Source: Martelella sp. NC20 (GTDB lineage: Bacteria > Pseudomonadota > Alphaproteobacteria > Rhizobiales > Rhizobiaceae). From it: a DNA stretch of 64,000 bases. The notes beneath the pieces were generated by a model. It saw only the letters and a list, made by a program, of their open reading frames with translations. It had not been told where the DNA came from and searched no databases. The stretch covers positions 1,848,001-1,912,000 of the forward strand of contig NZ_CP054861.1 in the NCBI RefSeq assembly GCF_013459645.1, given 5' to 3'. Positions 1 to 8,565 of the stretch are shown in pieces. Numbering within the stretch: the first letter of the stretch is position 1; each line of letters starts with the position of its first letter. The position numbers and the translations under genes are program-made.

Positions 1-317
1 GCTACAATGTCGGCGGAAACAACGAGCGCACCAATCTGGAACTGGTGCGCACGATCTGCGCGATCCTCGACGAAAAGCGGCCGCGCGAGAACGGCAGCTA
101 TGCCGATCTCATCACCTTCGTGAGCGACCGGCCGGGGCACGATCTGCGCTACGCGATCGACCCGTCCCGGATCGGCGCGGAACTCGGCTGGCAGCCATCC
201 GTCAGCGTCGAGGAGGGGCTTGCCCAAACCGTTCAGTGGTATCTCGACAATGAGGCGTGGTGGCGGGCGCTGCAGAGCCGGAAGGGCGTCGGCGAGCGGC
301 TCGGGGTGAAGGCATGA
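1..317 (+). CDS. rfbB: dTDP-glucose 4,6-dehydratase, C-terminal part
   Basis: The frame is open from the window edge and opens with YNVGGNNERTNLELV, the conserved C-terminal motif of RfbB/RmlB, followed by the GHDLRYAIDPSRI segment of the sugar-nucleotide-binding region. The enzyme is a cytoplasmic short-chain dehydrogenase/reductase that converts dTDP-glucose to dTDP-4-keto-6-deoxyglucose, the second step of dTDP-L-rhamnose synthesis. About 104 codons are present; the NAD-binding Rossmann half lies upstream of the window. The stop codon overlaps the start of the next gene as ATGA, so the two are probably translationally coupled. The assignment rests on motif recognition and on the rfbD-rfbA context. 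Confidence 0.93.
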   Translation, partial: YNVGGNNERTNLELVRTICAILDEKRPRENGSYADLITFVSDRPGHDLRYAIDPSRIGAELGWQPSVSVEEGLAQTVQWYLDNEAWWRALQSRKGVGERLGVKA

Positions 318-1162
318 TCCTGGTTTTCGGACACTCCGGCCAGGTTGCGACCGAGCTGAAGAAAATACTGCCCGACGCCGTGTTCCTGTCACGGCAGGAG
401 GCCGATCTGAGCAATCCCGCCGCATGTGCTGCAGCGATTGCGGAGCGCAGGCCGACAGCCGTCATCAACGCCGCCGCCTATACCGCCGTCGACAAGGCCG
501 AAAGCGACGAGGAAACGGCGCTGAACGTCAATGCCGCAGCGCCCGGCGCCATGGCGCGGGCGGCGGCCGAACGCGGCATTCCGTTCGTTCATATCTCGAC
601 CGATTATGTTTTCGCCGGCACTGGCGACAAACCGTTCTCGCCCGACGACGCGACCGCGCCGCTCGGCGCCTATGGCCGCACCAAGCTTGCCGGAGAACAG
701 CTCGTGGCGCGCGCCGGCGGCGCGTTCGCGGTGCTCAGAACGAGCTGGGTGTTTTCCGCCCATGGCGGCAATTTCGTCAAGACCATGCTGCGGCTTGCCG
801 AGACCCGCGACAGCCTGAACATCGTCGCCGATCAGATCGGCGGGCCGACTTCGGCGCGCGCGATCGCCTTTGCCTGCCGGGTGATCGCCGAACAGCTGAT
901 GAAGGCCCCGGAAAAATCCGGCATCTATCATTTCTCCGGAGCGCCGGATACGAGCTGGGCCGATTTCGCCCGCGCCATTTTCGAATTGGCGGGCAAGTCC
1001 GTAACGGTCACCGACATTTTGACCTCGGCCTATCCGACGCCGGCGGCGCGGCCGCTGAATTCGCGGCTCGATTGCACGACGCTTTCCGTCTTCGGCCTTG
1101 CGCGACCGGACTGGCGGGTTGATCTGGCAGAGGTCTTGCAGGAACTGGGGGCGATATCATGA
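314..1162 (+). CDS. rfbD: dTDP-4-dehydrorhamnose reductase
   Basis: This 282-residue protein begins with the Rossmann motif GHSGQVA and carries the SDR catalytic motif YGRTK (about residues 130-134) plus the family signatures NAAAYTAVDKAE and HISTDYVFAG. RfbD reduces dTDP-4-keto-L-rhamnose to dTDP-L-rhamnose with NAD(P)H, the last step of the pathway. I chose the ATG at 314, which overlaps the rfbB stop, over an upstream GTG at 257 that would read far into rfbB. The length is normal for the family. It overlaps rfbA downstream by another ATGA. The product probably feeds rhamnose into surface polysaccharide; no glycosyltransferase is visible in the window. Confidence 0.93.
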   Translation: MILVFGHSGQVATELKKILPDAVFLSRQEADLSNPAACAAAIAERRPTAVINAAAYTAVDKAESDEETALNVNAAAPGAMARAAAERGIPFVHISTDYVFAGTGDKPFSPDDATAPLGAYGRTKLAGEQLVARAGGAFAVLRTSWVFSAHGGNFVKTMLRLAETRDSLNIVADQIGGPTSARAIAFACRVIAEQLMKAPEKSGIYHFSGAPDTSWADFARAIFELAGKSVTVTDILTSAYPTPAARPLNSRLDCTTLSVFGLARPDWRVDLAEVLQELGAIS

Positions 1163-2049
1163 AGGCACGCAAGGGTATTATTCTGGCCGGCGGGTCGGGC
1201 ACGCGGCTTTATCCGCTGACGATGGCGATTTCGAAGCAGCTGATGCCGATCTACGACAAGCCGATGATCTATTATCCGCTGTCGGTGCTGATGCTGACGG
1301 GGATCCGCGAAATCGCGATCATCACCACGCCGGAGGATCAGGATCAGTTCAGGCGGCTTCTGGGAGACGGTAGCCAGTGGGGTCTGAGCCTGACCTTCAT
1401 TACCCAGCCGTCCCCGGACGGGCTGGCCCAGGCCTATATCCTGGCGGAGGAATTCCTCGATGGCGCGCCGTCGGCGATGACGCTCGGCGACAACATCTTC
1501 TTCGGCCACGGACTGCCGGAACTGCTGGCCGCCGCCGATGCCAAGACATCCGGCGGCACTGTGTTCGGCTATCACGTTGCCGATCCCGAGCGCTACGGCG
1601 TGGTCGCCTTCGACAGGCAAGGCAAGGCGAGCCAGATCATCGAGAAGCCGGAGGTTCCGCCGTCGCACTATGCCGTCACGGGACTTTATTTTCTCGACGG
1701 CGAGGCCCCGGAACGCGCCCGCGCGGTCAAGCCTTCGCCGCGCGGGGAACTCGAGATCGTGACGCTGCTGGAGAGCTACCTTCACGAGGGCAGGCTGGCG
1801 GTGGAGCGGATGGGGCGCGGCTATGCCTGGCTCGATACCGGCACGCATTCGAGCCTGCTCGACGCCGGCAATTTCGTGCGCACCCTTTCGGTGCGCCAGG
1901 GCATGCAGTCCGGCTGCCCGGAAGAGATCGCCTATCGCAACGGCTGGATCGACGCAGCGCTGTTACGCCAGCACGCCGAAACCTTCCGCAAGACCGATTA
2001 TGGGAAATATCTGTCCGAATTGCTGGCAGACGGTCCTTCCGCAGGCTGA
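1159..2049 (+). CDS. rfbA: Glucose-1-phosphate thymidylyltransferase
   Basis: A 296-residue RmlA/RfbA protein. The N-terminus has the nucleotidyltransferase signature LAGGSGTRLYPLT followed by KQLMPIYDKPMIYYPL, and ALGDNIFFG and EKPEVPPS follow at the usual spacing. It condenses glucose-1-phosphate with dTTP, the first step toward dTDP-rhamnose, and is normally feedback-inhibited by that product. The start overlaps the rfbD stop by ATGA. It is the last gene of this rfb group: a strong hairpin lies 175 bases downstream and the next gene is on the other strand. rfbC (the epimerase) is not seen and may lie upstream of the window. Confidence 0.95.
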   Translation: MKARKGIILAGGSGTRLYPLTMAISKQLMPIYDKPMIYYPLSVLMLTGIREIAIITTPEDQDQFRRLLGDGSQWGLSLTFITQPSPDGLAQAYILAEEFLDGAPSAMTLGDNIFFGHGLPELLAAADAKTSGGTVFGYHVADPERYGVVAFDRQGKASQIIEKPEVPPSHYAVTGLYFLDGEAPERARAVKPSPRGELEIVTLLESYLHEGRLAVERMGRGYAWLDTGTHSSLLDAGNFVRTLSVRQGMQSGCPEEIAYRNGWIDAALLRQHAETFRKTDYGKYLSELLADGPSAG

Positions 2050-2223
2050 ATCACGCCGATGCCAATGCCTGCTCCAGGCCGCCGCCCAGAACATCAAGAA
2101 GATCGCAATGGCCCTGACACAGGCGCCCAGACCAGCATTCGGATGAGGCAACAAAGGCCGTTTTATCCCACGCCGAAAAGCTTCAGAAAAACAGCCGAGA
2201 ATTGGCTACCAACACAAAACGTA

Positions 2224-2249
2224 AAACCCGTCGAAAAATCGACGGGTTT
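2224..2249. terminator. Hairpin between convergent genes
   Basis: AAACCCGTCGA and TCGACGGGTTT form a perfect 11-bp stem around an AAAA loop. It sits between rfbA (plus strand) and the binding-protein gene (minus strand), which converge, so it can serve both as a terminator. There is no long U-tract on either side. The rest of 2050-2330 shows no gene. Confidence 0.65.
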
Positions 2250-2330
2250 GTCAGCAGTCTGAAGACGCGCGGCAATCTTGCCGGACGTGTTTTCGTCTGC
2301 GAAAGCGGGAGGAAAGGCTGCGGGTCCCGA

Positions 2331-3155
2331 TCAGCCGCCGAAGCCGAAGCCGGGGGGCATGTCGGTCAGCGAGATGCCGAACGGCTCAAGGCTCTTCAGG
2401 ATCCAGGTCTGATTGTTGCCGATGCGGCGGTTATACTCGGCCCAGGCGGATACGAAGCTCTTGAAGGTCTCGTCCGCGCCGTAGTTCACGGCAATGACCG
2501 AAGGCGTGGACAGAACCGGGGTCGGCACCTTGACGCTGCCGACATTGGCGGCCTTCTTGGAAATTACCAGCCCGTTGAGCATGGTGTTGATCAGCCCCTG
2601 CGCCTTGCCGGTGGTGACGGCGACAATCGCCTCGTCGCGGGTCTTGAAACGAAGAATGTTGGCCTTCGGCAGGTATTGCTGCGCCATCAGGTCCTGCGCG
2701 GAGCCGAGATCGACCGCGAAAGTGTATTGCGGGTCGTTGAGCTCGTTCCAGCTCTTGCCCTCAAGCGTTTCATCGGCGGAGATCAGCACGAAACTGTTGT
2801 AATAGGTCGGGTCGGAGAACGAAACGGACAGTGCGCGCACCGGCGTCGCGGTGACGGCGAACGCCATGTCGACCTTGCCGCTCTGGACATCCAGGATGGC
2901 GTTGGACCAGCTCGATTCAACGACTTCAAGCTCGACATCGAGCGTCTTGGCGATGTCCCCGGCCATATCGATGACGAAGCCCGTCCATTCACCTGTGCGC
3001 GGGTCCTTGTTGAAATAGGGTACCTCGTTCAGGATCGCCGGAATACGCAGCTTGCCGCGCTCGCGAATTTCACTGACCGTGTCGGCGCTGGCGGCGGATG
3101 ATAACAGCGAAAGCGCCACGGCTGTCGCGCCACAGATCTTGGCAAACAAGTTCAT
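2331..3155 (-). CDS. Amino-acid/opine ABC transporter substrate-binding protein
   Basis: This 274-residue protein has a Sec signal peptide (residues 1-21, cleavage near SSAASA-DT) and a complete SBP_bac_3 fold. Recognisable elements are EIRERGKLRIPAI, DMAGDIAKTLDVELE and SFSDPTYYNSFVLI. It should bind a small amino-acid-like solute in the periplasm. The ATG at 3155 is preceded by GGAGA; a longer frame to 3203 lacks a ribosome site. It is transcribed in the same direction as the LysR gene. Its membrane and ATPase partners lie at the far end of the island (10575-12030, opposite strand), so the transporter is split around the enzymes. The ligand cannot be read from the sequence. Confidence 0.85.
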   Translation of the reverse strand: MNLFAKICGATAVALSLLSSAASADTVSEIRERGKLRIPAILNEVPYFNKDPRTGEWTGFVIDMAGDIAKTLDVELEVVESSWSNAILDVQSGKVDMAFAVTATPVRALSVSFSDPTYYNSFVLISADETLEGKSWNELNDPQYTFAVDLGSAQDLMAQQYLPKANILRFKTRDEAIVAVTTGKAQGLINTMLNGLVISKKAANVGSVKVPTPVLSTPSVIAVNYGADETFKSFVSAWAEYNRRIGNNQTWILKSLEPFGISLTDMPPGFGFGG

Positions 3156-3283
3156 TGAGAGATCTCCATAATTCCCCGGATTGATCGTTTTATTGAACCG
3201 CAACCCCCATCGGTCACGTCCAGGAACAGGCTAGCGACTGCGCCGACGTAGACAATGCTAGAGAAACAACGGCGCTTGTGCGC

Positions 3284-3293
3284 TTTTTTGTAT
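3284..3293 (-). promoter_or_regulatory. Possible LysR half-site upstream of the binding-protein gene
   Basis: On the minus strand this reads ATACAAAAAA, about 130 bases before the binding-protein start. The identical 10-mer occurs in the divergent region at 4275-4284, inside a dyad in front of the dehydrogenase operon. A shared site would place both operons under the same LysR protein. This is inferred from sequence identity only. Confidence 0.35.
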
Positions 3294-3300
3294 GTTCGGA

Positions 3301-4224
3301 TCATAGGGATGGCAGGGCATCGCCGCTCGGCGGGTCCAGAACCGGCCCCACCAGTTCGCGCTGGCAATCCTCAAGAAGCTGCTGGACCATGGGATGGGTC
3401 TGCAGGAATCCGGCGCTTCCGAAATAGACCCGTATTTCCGGCAGGCTGGTGAGGCGGAGCGAGGCGATCTTTTCATCATCGGCAGCCACGCACCATGAGG
3501 GAATGATTGAAAAGCCGAGCCCTTCCTCGACACACCGCTTCACGCTGGAACTGCCCGACGTCGAAATCGAGGGGTGAATGGTCCTGCCTCCACGGCCGAG
3601 AAAATCGACCGAGACATTGCGCAGGGTCTGCCCGGGTTCATACGTCACGAACGGCTTGTCCGCGGCCCAGCCCGGAATATCCTCCTGCGCCGGCAATTCG
3701 CCCCAGGCGCGCGGAAATACGAGCGATAGCCGGTAACTTCCCAGCATGCGCTGCGGCACGACGGGATCGCCGAAATAGCGTTCCGAGATACAGACATCAA
3801 GGCTACCGTTCTTGACCAGTTCCGCAAGCACCGTATCGCGCTCGTAGACGGAAAACTCCATCTCGGGAAAAGCCTCGCGGAAGCGGGCCAGAACCTTCGG
3901 AAACAGATAGAAGAAGATCGCCTGCGGCATTCCGACCCTGAGCGAGGAGCGCTGGTTCTCGATCAGCTTCGTCAGCCGTTCCAGCATGATGTCGAGTTCG
4001 GGATGCAGCAGATTATACAAGGCGCGGCCGCGCGGCGTGAGCGTTATGCGCTTGGCGCCCTGTTCGGACTCGATCAGTTTGCTCTTCAGTATCTGCTCAA
4101 GCCGGCGCACATGGTTGGCAGCGGACTGATAGGACAGGTTCAGCTCGCGCGCAGCCGCCGAGAACGAGCCGTAGCGCGCCACATGATAGAATGTCTGCAC
4201 CAGCGTAAGACTGATCTTTGCCAT
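3301..4224 (-). CDS. LysR-family transcriptional regulator
   Basis: A 307-residue protein with an N-terminal winged HTH (residues 5-64; SFSAAARELNLSYQSAANHVRRLEQ is the HTH core) and a LysR substrate-binding domain from about residue 90 to the end. It is transcribed divergently from the flavin dehydrogenase operon at 4379 and in the same direction as the binding-protein gene. This is the standard arrangement for a LysR activator of an inducible catabolic operon. OccR and NocR, the regulators of opine catabolism, belong to this family, but family membership alone does not fix the inducer. A nested dyad that could be its operator lies in the divergent region. Confidence 0.9.
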   Translation of the reverse strand: MAKISLTLVQTFYHVARYGSFSAAARELNLSYQSAANHVRRLEQILKSKLIESEQGAKRITLTPRGRALYNLLHPELDIMLERLTKLIENQRSSLRVGMPQAIFFYLFPKVLARFREAFPEMEFSVYERDTVLAELVKNGSLDVCISERYFGDPVVPQRMLGSYRLSLVFPRAWGELPAQEDIPGWAADKPFVTYEPGQTLRNVSVDFLGRGGRTIHPSISTSGSSSVKRCVEEGLGFSIIPSWCVAADDEKIASLRLTSLPEIRVYFGSAGFLQTHPMVQQLLEDCQRELVGPVLDPPSGDALPSL

Positions 4225-4273
4225 CGAGAAAATCCCCTTTCTTTTCCTTTAAAGGGTGGCTGCCCGCAAGCCT

Positions 4274-4314
4274 GATACAAAAAACATGACCTTTGAAGGC
4301 CATTCTCTTGTATC
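4274..4314. promoter_or_regulatory. Nested dyad, candidate LysR operator
   Basis: An outer inverted repeat GATACAA (4274-4280) and TTGTATC (4308-4314) encloses an inner 18-bp near-palindrome, ATGACCTTTGAAGGCCAT (4286-4303), with one mismatched pair. It sits between the LysR start (4224) and the divergent dehydrogenase start (4379), where LysR proteins usually bind. The in-frame ATG at 4286 lies inside the dyad, which argues against it as the dehydrogenase start. Confidence 0.5.
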
Positions 4315-4378
4315 GACGCCCGAAGCCGGCAGCGATCAATATGATCGATATCGAACGCTATCAGACCGGTCAAACCAA

Positions 4379-5554
4379 ATGCCCTCCCGCTCATCACCAT
4401 CCGCGATTGTAATCGGTTCCGGCATCGTCGGCGCGGCAACCGCCTATTTTCTGGCGAAAAAGGGCGTCAGCGTCACCCTGATCGACAGCAGCGCGCCGGC
4501 GGCGGAAGCAACCGGCGCGGCCGATGGCGCGGTCTCCGTGGCCAGCAAGCATCCCGGCCCGATGATGAACACGGCCTTGAAGGGCATCGCGCTTTATCGG
4601 GAGCTTGCCGAAGACGGCCTGCTCGCCGGCCTGTTCAAACAGCGCTCAACCTTCATCGTCGCCACCAGCGCCGAAGAATGCGCGGTGCTCGAGGCTCACG
4701 CAGCAGCCCTTTCGTCTGCCGGCGTGAACGTCGAGCACCTCAACAGCTGCGCGCTGCACCGTCGCTTTCCGGTCCTTTCCGACAGTGCGTCGCTTGCCGT
4801 CGAAGTCCATGCAGAGGGACACGCTATCGGCTACCAGATCGTTCATCGGCTGATCACGGCCGCCGGCATTGCCGTACACCGCAACACCCGCGCCAACCGT
4901 CTGCGGCTTGCCGGCAATGGCGAACGGTTCGAAGGCGTTGAAACCGAAAACGGGTTTCTCGCCGCCGACGCGGTCGTCATCAGCGCGGGCTCCGGATCCG
5001 AGCATCTGGTGAATGTCGGGGCCGGCCTCATTCCGCGCAAGGGGCAGTTGCTTGTTACCGAACGGGCCGTCGCCCTCAACGCATCCATGCCCGGCGCGAT
5101 CATGTCGGGCCGCTACCTGCTCTCCAAGCGCACCGGCAACGGCAAAACCGCACGGCCCGAGCGCGGCTTTGGCCTTGTAATCGATCCACTGCAAACGGGA
5201 CAATTCCTGATCGGCGGCACGCGCGAGGCCTTCGGCGACCGCAAGGTCAACGATCTGCAGGCCGTATCCCGGATCCTGAGCGACGCCGTCGCGCTGGTGC
5301 CGGGCCTTGCCAGGCTGCGGCTTCTCAGAGCCTTTGCCGGCGCACGCACCGCCGTTTCAGACGGATTGCCGCTGATCGGGCGGCTGCCCGGCATAGAAAA
5401 CGGATTCATCGCCACCGGTTTTGAAGGCGACGGCATCTGCCTTGGACCGGTCACGGGCAAGGCGATCGCCGAACTTGTCACCGGCCAGCTCCCGTCGATC
5501 GATCTCGGCCCGTTCGATCCTGCGCGCTTCGGCATCTGCGAGGTGGCGGCATGA
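4379..5554 (+). CDS. FAD-dependent amino-acid dehydrogenase subunit (DAO family, beta-type)
   Basis: A 391-residue D-amino-acid-oxidase-fold flavoprotein. The N-terminal dinucleotide motif is VIGSGIVGAATAYFL and the C-terminal FAD-contact region is IATGFEGDGICLGPVTGKAIAELV. With the next two genes it matches the three-part layout of octopine/nopaline oxidases and of D-hydroxyproline dehydrogenase: catalytic DAO subunit, small 2Fe-2S subunit and large FAD/NAD-type subunit. The likely reaction is oxidation of a secondary amine or D-amino acid to an imine, with electrons passed to the respiratory chain. I chose the ATG at 4379 because upstream candidates fall in the operator dyad. It overlaps the next gene by ATGA. 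Confidence 0.82.
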   Translation: MPSRSSPSAIVIGSGIVGAATAYFLAKKGVSVTLIDSSAPAAEATGAADGAVSVASKHPGPMMNTALKGIALYRELAEDGLLAGLFKQRSTFIVATSAEECAVLEAHAAALSSAGVNVEHLNSCALHRRFPVLSDSASLAVEVHAEGHAIGYQIVHRLITAAGIAVHRNTRANRLRLAGNGERFEGVETENGFLAADAVVISAGSGSEHLVNVGAGLIPRKGQLLVTERAVALNASMPGAIMSGRYLLSKRTGNGKTARPERGFGLVIDPLQTGQFLIGGTREAFGDRKVNDLQAVSRILSDAVALVPGLARLRLLRAFAGARTAVSDGLPLIGRLPGIENGFIATGFEGDGICLGPVTGKAIAELVTGQLPSIDLGPFDPARFGICEVAA

Positions 5555-5805
5555 GCCAGGGATCATTCTTCTTCATGGGGCGCGAAATCTTCTTCCGTCC
5601 GGGCGAAACCATCGCAGCCGCTCTTGCCGCCGAAGGCGTGATGCAGTTTGGCGTCGACGGGCTCGGCCAGCCGACCCGCTATTTCTGCGGCATCGGCGCA
5701 TGCCAGTGCTGCATCGCGCGGGTCGACGGGATCGTGCGCGAAACCTGCCTGACCCCTGCCCGCGACGGCATGCAGGTGGAGAGTATGGAGGGCGGTTATG
5801 TCTGA
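5551..5805 (+). CDS. Small (2Fe-2S)-binding subunit of the dehydrogenase
   Basis: An 84-residue ferredoxin-like protein with the cysteine cluster FCGIGACQCC followed by a further cysteine at RETC, the 2Fe-2S pattern of the gamma subunits of D-hydroxyproline dehydrogenase and opine oxidases. It should relay electrons between the two flavin subunits. Its start overlaps the preceding stop and its end overlaps the next start by eight bases, so the three are almost certainly made as one complex. The protein is short but full length for this family. Confidence 0.85.
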   Translation: MSQGSFFFMGREIFFRPGETIAAALAAEGVMQFGVDGLGQPTRYFCGIGACQCCIARVDGIVRETCLTPARDGMQVESMEGGYV

Positions 5806-7144
5806 GCCCGCGGCAATGGCCGAAGTGCTTGTCATCGGCGCCGGTCCGGCGGGGCTGTCAGCCGCCGTGACGCTGAAGCGCGCCGGTGTCTCGGTCGAGA
5901 TCCTCGAACAGCGGCCGACGATCGGCGGCGCGATCTTCCGCCAGCCCATCGACGGCGTCGCGCCGGTTCCGCAACCGCGCGCCGCCAGGGCGCGTTTTGC
6001 ACGGCTGAGAAAAGCCGTGACCGCCGAAAACATCACGATACACCACGAGCAGGTCTTCATCGCGGTGGATGGCGAAGGTTGCGTGGTTTCCGAAAACCGC
6101 CGGACAGGGCGTATCGAAACACGGCGGCCAAGGGCGGTCATCATCGCAACCGGCGCGCTCGAGAAGGTCCTGCCGCGTCCGGGCTGGCACCTGCCCGGCG
6201 TTGCAACCGCCGGCGGCCTGCAGGTGATGATGAAGGAAACCGGACGACCGCCCGCAGGCCGCGTTCTGCTTGCAGGCAACGGCCCGCTGCTTCTGGCGGT
6301 TGCAGCGCAGATGGCGCGACTCGGGAATCCACCGGTCGCCGTCGTCGAGGCGGGCGCGCCTTTTAAAGCGGTTTCCACCGGCCTGCAGCTTGTCCGGTTC
6401 CCCTATCTGCTGATGGAATCCCTCGGCTACATGGCGACGCTCTTCACCCGGCAGGTAACGCTTCTGCAGGCGACAACGGTGCAGGATATCCGCCAGACCG
6501 ATGACGGTCTTGCCGTCACGCTTTCCGGGCGGAAAGGCCACCTCAGGACAATCATCGTCGATCGCGTTGGCCTGCATGACGGTATCCGGCCCAATGACTT
6601 CGGATTGCCGCCGCAGGGTCAACCTTCCGCGAACCGCCCCCTGATCCTTTATGCCGGCGACGGGCGCGAGGCGCTGGGCAGCAACGCCGCCGAAGCCGAC
6701 GGGCGCAATGCCGCAGGCGAAGTGATTTCCGTCATGTCCGGCAGAGCATCGAAACCCGAACCGATGTTGGCGCGCATGCGCGCGGCCCAGGCGGTGCTCA
6801 ACCGGATTTTTGCACCGGTCGCGGACGCTCCGCCATTCGCGACGCTGCCGGATGACACGATCCTCTGCCGTTGCGAAGGCAGAACCGCGGGTGATCTGAA
6901 GAGGCTCGTGCTCGGCGTCGATGCACCCTCCGAGCGCGAGATCAAGCACAATGGCCGCTTCGCCATGGGCGCCTGCCAGGGGCGTTTCTGCGCCCATAAT
7001 ACCGCAGCATTCATGGCCGAGCTCAGAGCGGACCGGAACATCCCCGCAGCCGAGAAACTTGCCGGCAGGCGCTGGCCGGTCCGTCCGATCCCGATCGAAG
7101 CGATGATCACTGCGGATCCCTCCCCAATTGAACCGAAAGACTAG
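5798..7144 (+). CDS. NAD(P)/FAD-dependent oxidoreductase, large (alpha) dehydrogenase subunit
   Basis: A 448-residue pyridine-nucleotide-disulfide-type flavoprotein. It has an N-terminal FAD motif (VIGAGPAGLSAAVTL), a second dinucleotide motif (VLLAGNGPLLLAVAAQM) and a C-terminal BFD-like cysteine segment (CRCEGRT near residue 356; GACQGRFC near 392) that probably ligates another 2Fe-2S cluster. This matches OoxA/NoxA-type and hydroxyproline dehydrogenase alpha subunits. Translational overlap with the gamma gene supports a stable alpha-beta-gamma enzyme. The gene ends ten bases before the aldehyde dehydrogenase start. The substrate is not determined by sequence. Confidence 0.82.
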   Translation: MSEPAAMAEVLVIGAGPAGLSAAVTLKRAGVSVEILEQRPTIGGAIFRQPIDGVAPVPQPRAARARFARLRKAVTAENITIHHEQVFIAVDGEGCVVSENRRTGRIETRRPRAVIIATGALEKVLPRPGWHLPGVATAGGLQVMMKETGRPPAGRVLLAGNGPLLLAVAAQMARLGNPPVAVVEAGAPFKAVSTGLQLVRFPYLLMESLGYMATLFTRQVTLLQATTVQDIRQTDDGLAVTLSGRKGHLRTIIVDRVGLHDGIRPNDFGLPPQGQPSANRPLILYAGDGREALGSNAAEADGRNAAGEVISVMSGRASKPEPMLARMRAAQAVLNRIFAPVADAPPFATLPDDTILCRCEGRTAGDLKRLVLGVDAPSEREIKHNGRFAMGACQGRFCAHNTAAFMAELRADRNIPAAEKLAGRRWPVRPIPIEAMITADPSPIEPKD

Positions 7145-7154
7145 CGAGGCACCT

Positions 7155-8555
7155 ATGGCACAGGCACAGGCGGCGATCCTGCCGCGAACAGAAACGATTT
7201 CCGTCCGCAACCCGTTTTCCGGCGCGCCGGTGGGCGAGCTTTGTGTCAATACGCCGGCCGAGATCAACGCCGTCGTGATCAAAGGCAAGGCTGCTGCCCG
7301 CGCGTTCCGCTTCTCGACGCCGGCCACGCGCCGTGCCCTTCTCGACGCCCTTGCCGCCGAGATGGCCGCGGATGCCGAGAACCTTGCGCGCATCGTGTCG
7401 TCGGAAATGGGCAAGACCATCCGGGAAGCCCGCAACGAAATCCGCCGGGCGCAGAACACGCTGAAGCTCTCGGGCGACGCCGCCACCTTCCTTGACGGCG
7501 AGGCCCTGCACTGCGCCATCGTCGAAGGCGGCGCCGACCGGCTCGCGACCGTCACCTATGAACCTGTCGGCGTTGTCGGTGCAGTCACACCCTTCAACTA
7601 TCCGGTCAACCTCCTCTGCCACAAGCTCGGCCCGGCGATTGCCGCCGGAAACGCCGTCGTCGCCAAACCTTCGCCGAAGGCGCCTCTTGCGGCCAACAGG
7701 CTGTGCGAACTGGCCCGCAAGGCGGGCTGGCCGGACGACCTGTTCCAGGTCGTCAATGGCGCGGCGGAGGCAGCGCTTGCCCTTGCGCGCGCGCCGATCG
7801 ATCTTCTGTCGTTCACAGGCGGGGCGGCGGCCGGGCTGGCGCTCAAGAACGCCAGCGGTCTGGTGCGTTGCCTGATGGAGCTTGGCGGCAATGATCCGCT
7901 GTTTGTCTTGCCCGATGCCGATCTGGACCGCGCCGTGGCCACCACGATCGGCCATCGCTTCGAGATCGCCGGGCAGAGTTGCGCCGCCGTCAAGAAGCTC
8001 TATCTCCATGCCGAAATCGAAAAGACCTTCACAGACAAGCTGATGGCTGCCGTGGACGGGGTAGAATTCGGCGACCCCTCGCGTGACGACACCGACATGG
8101 GAACCGTAATCGACCTCAATGCGGCCCGTATGGTCGCCGAAAGGATCGAAGCGACGATCAGCGCCGGCGGCGGCAGGCTTCTGGCCGGCGGCAATCATGA
8201 TGGCACTGTTTTCGCGCCCACCGTCCTTGCCGATGTCGCCGCCAATGCCCCGGTCATTGCCGAGGAGACCTTCGGCCCCGTGATCGCGATCCGCCGCTTC
8301 AGCGACGCCGGCGAGGCGATCGCGGAGGTCAATGCCGGAGAATATGGGCTGCAGGCGGGCGTTTTCACCAACGACCACGCCCTGATCCGGATGTTTTCCC
8401 GCAACCTCGCCGTTGGCGGGGTGATGATCAATGAAGGTCCGGATTTTCGCGCCGAGCATGTGCCCTTCGGCGGCATCAAGCGTTCCGGCCTCGGCCGAGA
8501 AGGCGTGCGCGTCGCAATCAGGGAAATGTCGGAACAAAAGGTCGTGATCGACTGA
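7155..8555 (+). CDS. NAD(P)-dependent aldehyde dehydrogenase
   Basis: A 466-residue ALDH-superfamily protein with the catalytic glutamate in MELGGNDP (about residue 242) and the catalytic cysteine in GQSCAAVKK (about 276), plus TPFNYPVNL and EETFGPV. It would oxidise a semialdehyde formed after imine hydrolysis or deamination. I chose the ATG at 7155, preceded by GAGG, rather than an ATG at 7128 that overlaps the previous gene. The position after an amino-acid dehydrogenase resembles alpha-ketoglutarate-semialdehyde dehydrogenase in hydroxyproline pathways, but the actual aldehyde here is unknown. Confidence 0.85.
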   Translation: MAQAQAAILPRTETISVRNPFSGAPVGELCVNTPAEINAVVIKGKAAARAFRFSTPATRRALLDALAAEMAADAENLARIVSSEMGKTIREARNEIRRAQNTLKLSGDAATFLDGEALHCAIVEGGADRLATVTYEPVGVVGAVTPFNYPVNLLCHKLGPAIAAGNAVVAKPSPKAPLAANRLCELARKAGWPDDLFQVVNGAAEAALALARAPIDLLSFTGGAAAGLALKNASGLVRCLMELGGNDPLFVLPDADLDRAVATTIGHRFEIAGQSCAAVKKLYLHAEIEKTFTDKLMAAVDGVEFGDPSRDDTDMGTVIDLNAARMVAERIEATISAGGGRLLAGGNHDGTVFAPTVLADVAANAPVIAEETFGPVIAIRRFSDAGEAIAEVNAGEYGLQAGVFTNDHALIRMFSRNLAVGGVMINEGPDFRAEHVPFGGIKRSGLGREGVRVAIREMSEQKVVID

Positions 8556-8565
8556 GGAGTGCACA

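Noticed and set aside
3272..3290. GCGC-ttgt-GCGC followed by six T on the plus strand, terminator-like
   Set aside because: The stem is only about four base pairs and no plus-strand gene lies directly upstream; the T-run is better read as part of the ATACAAAAAA motif on the minus strand.
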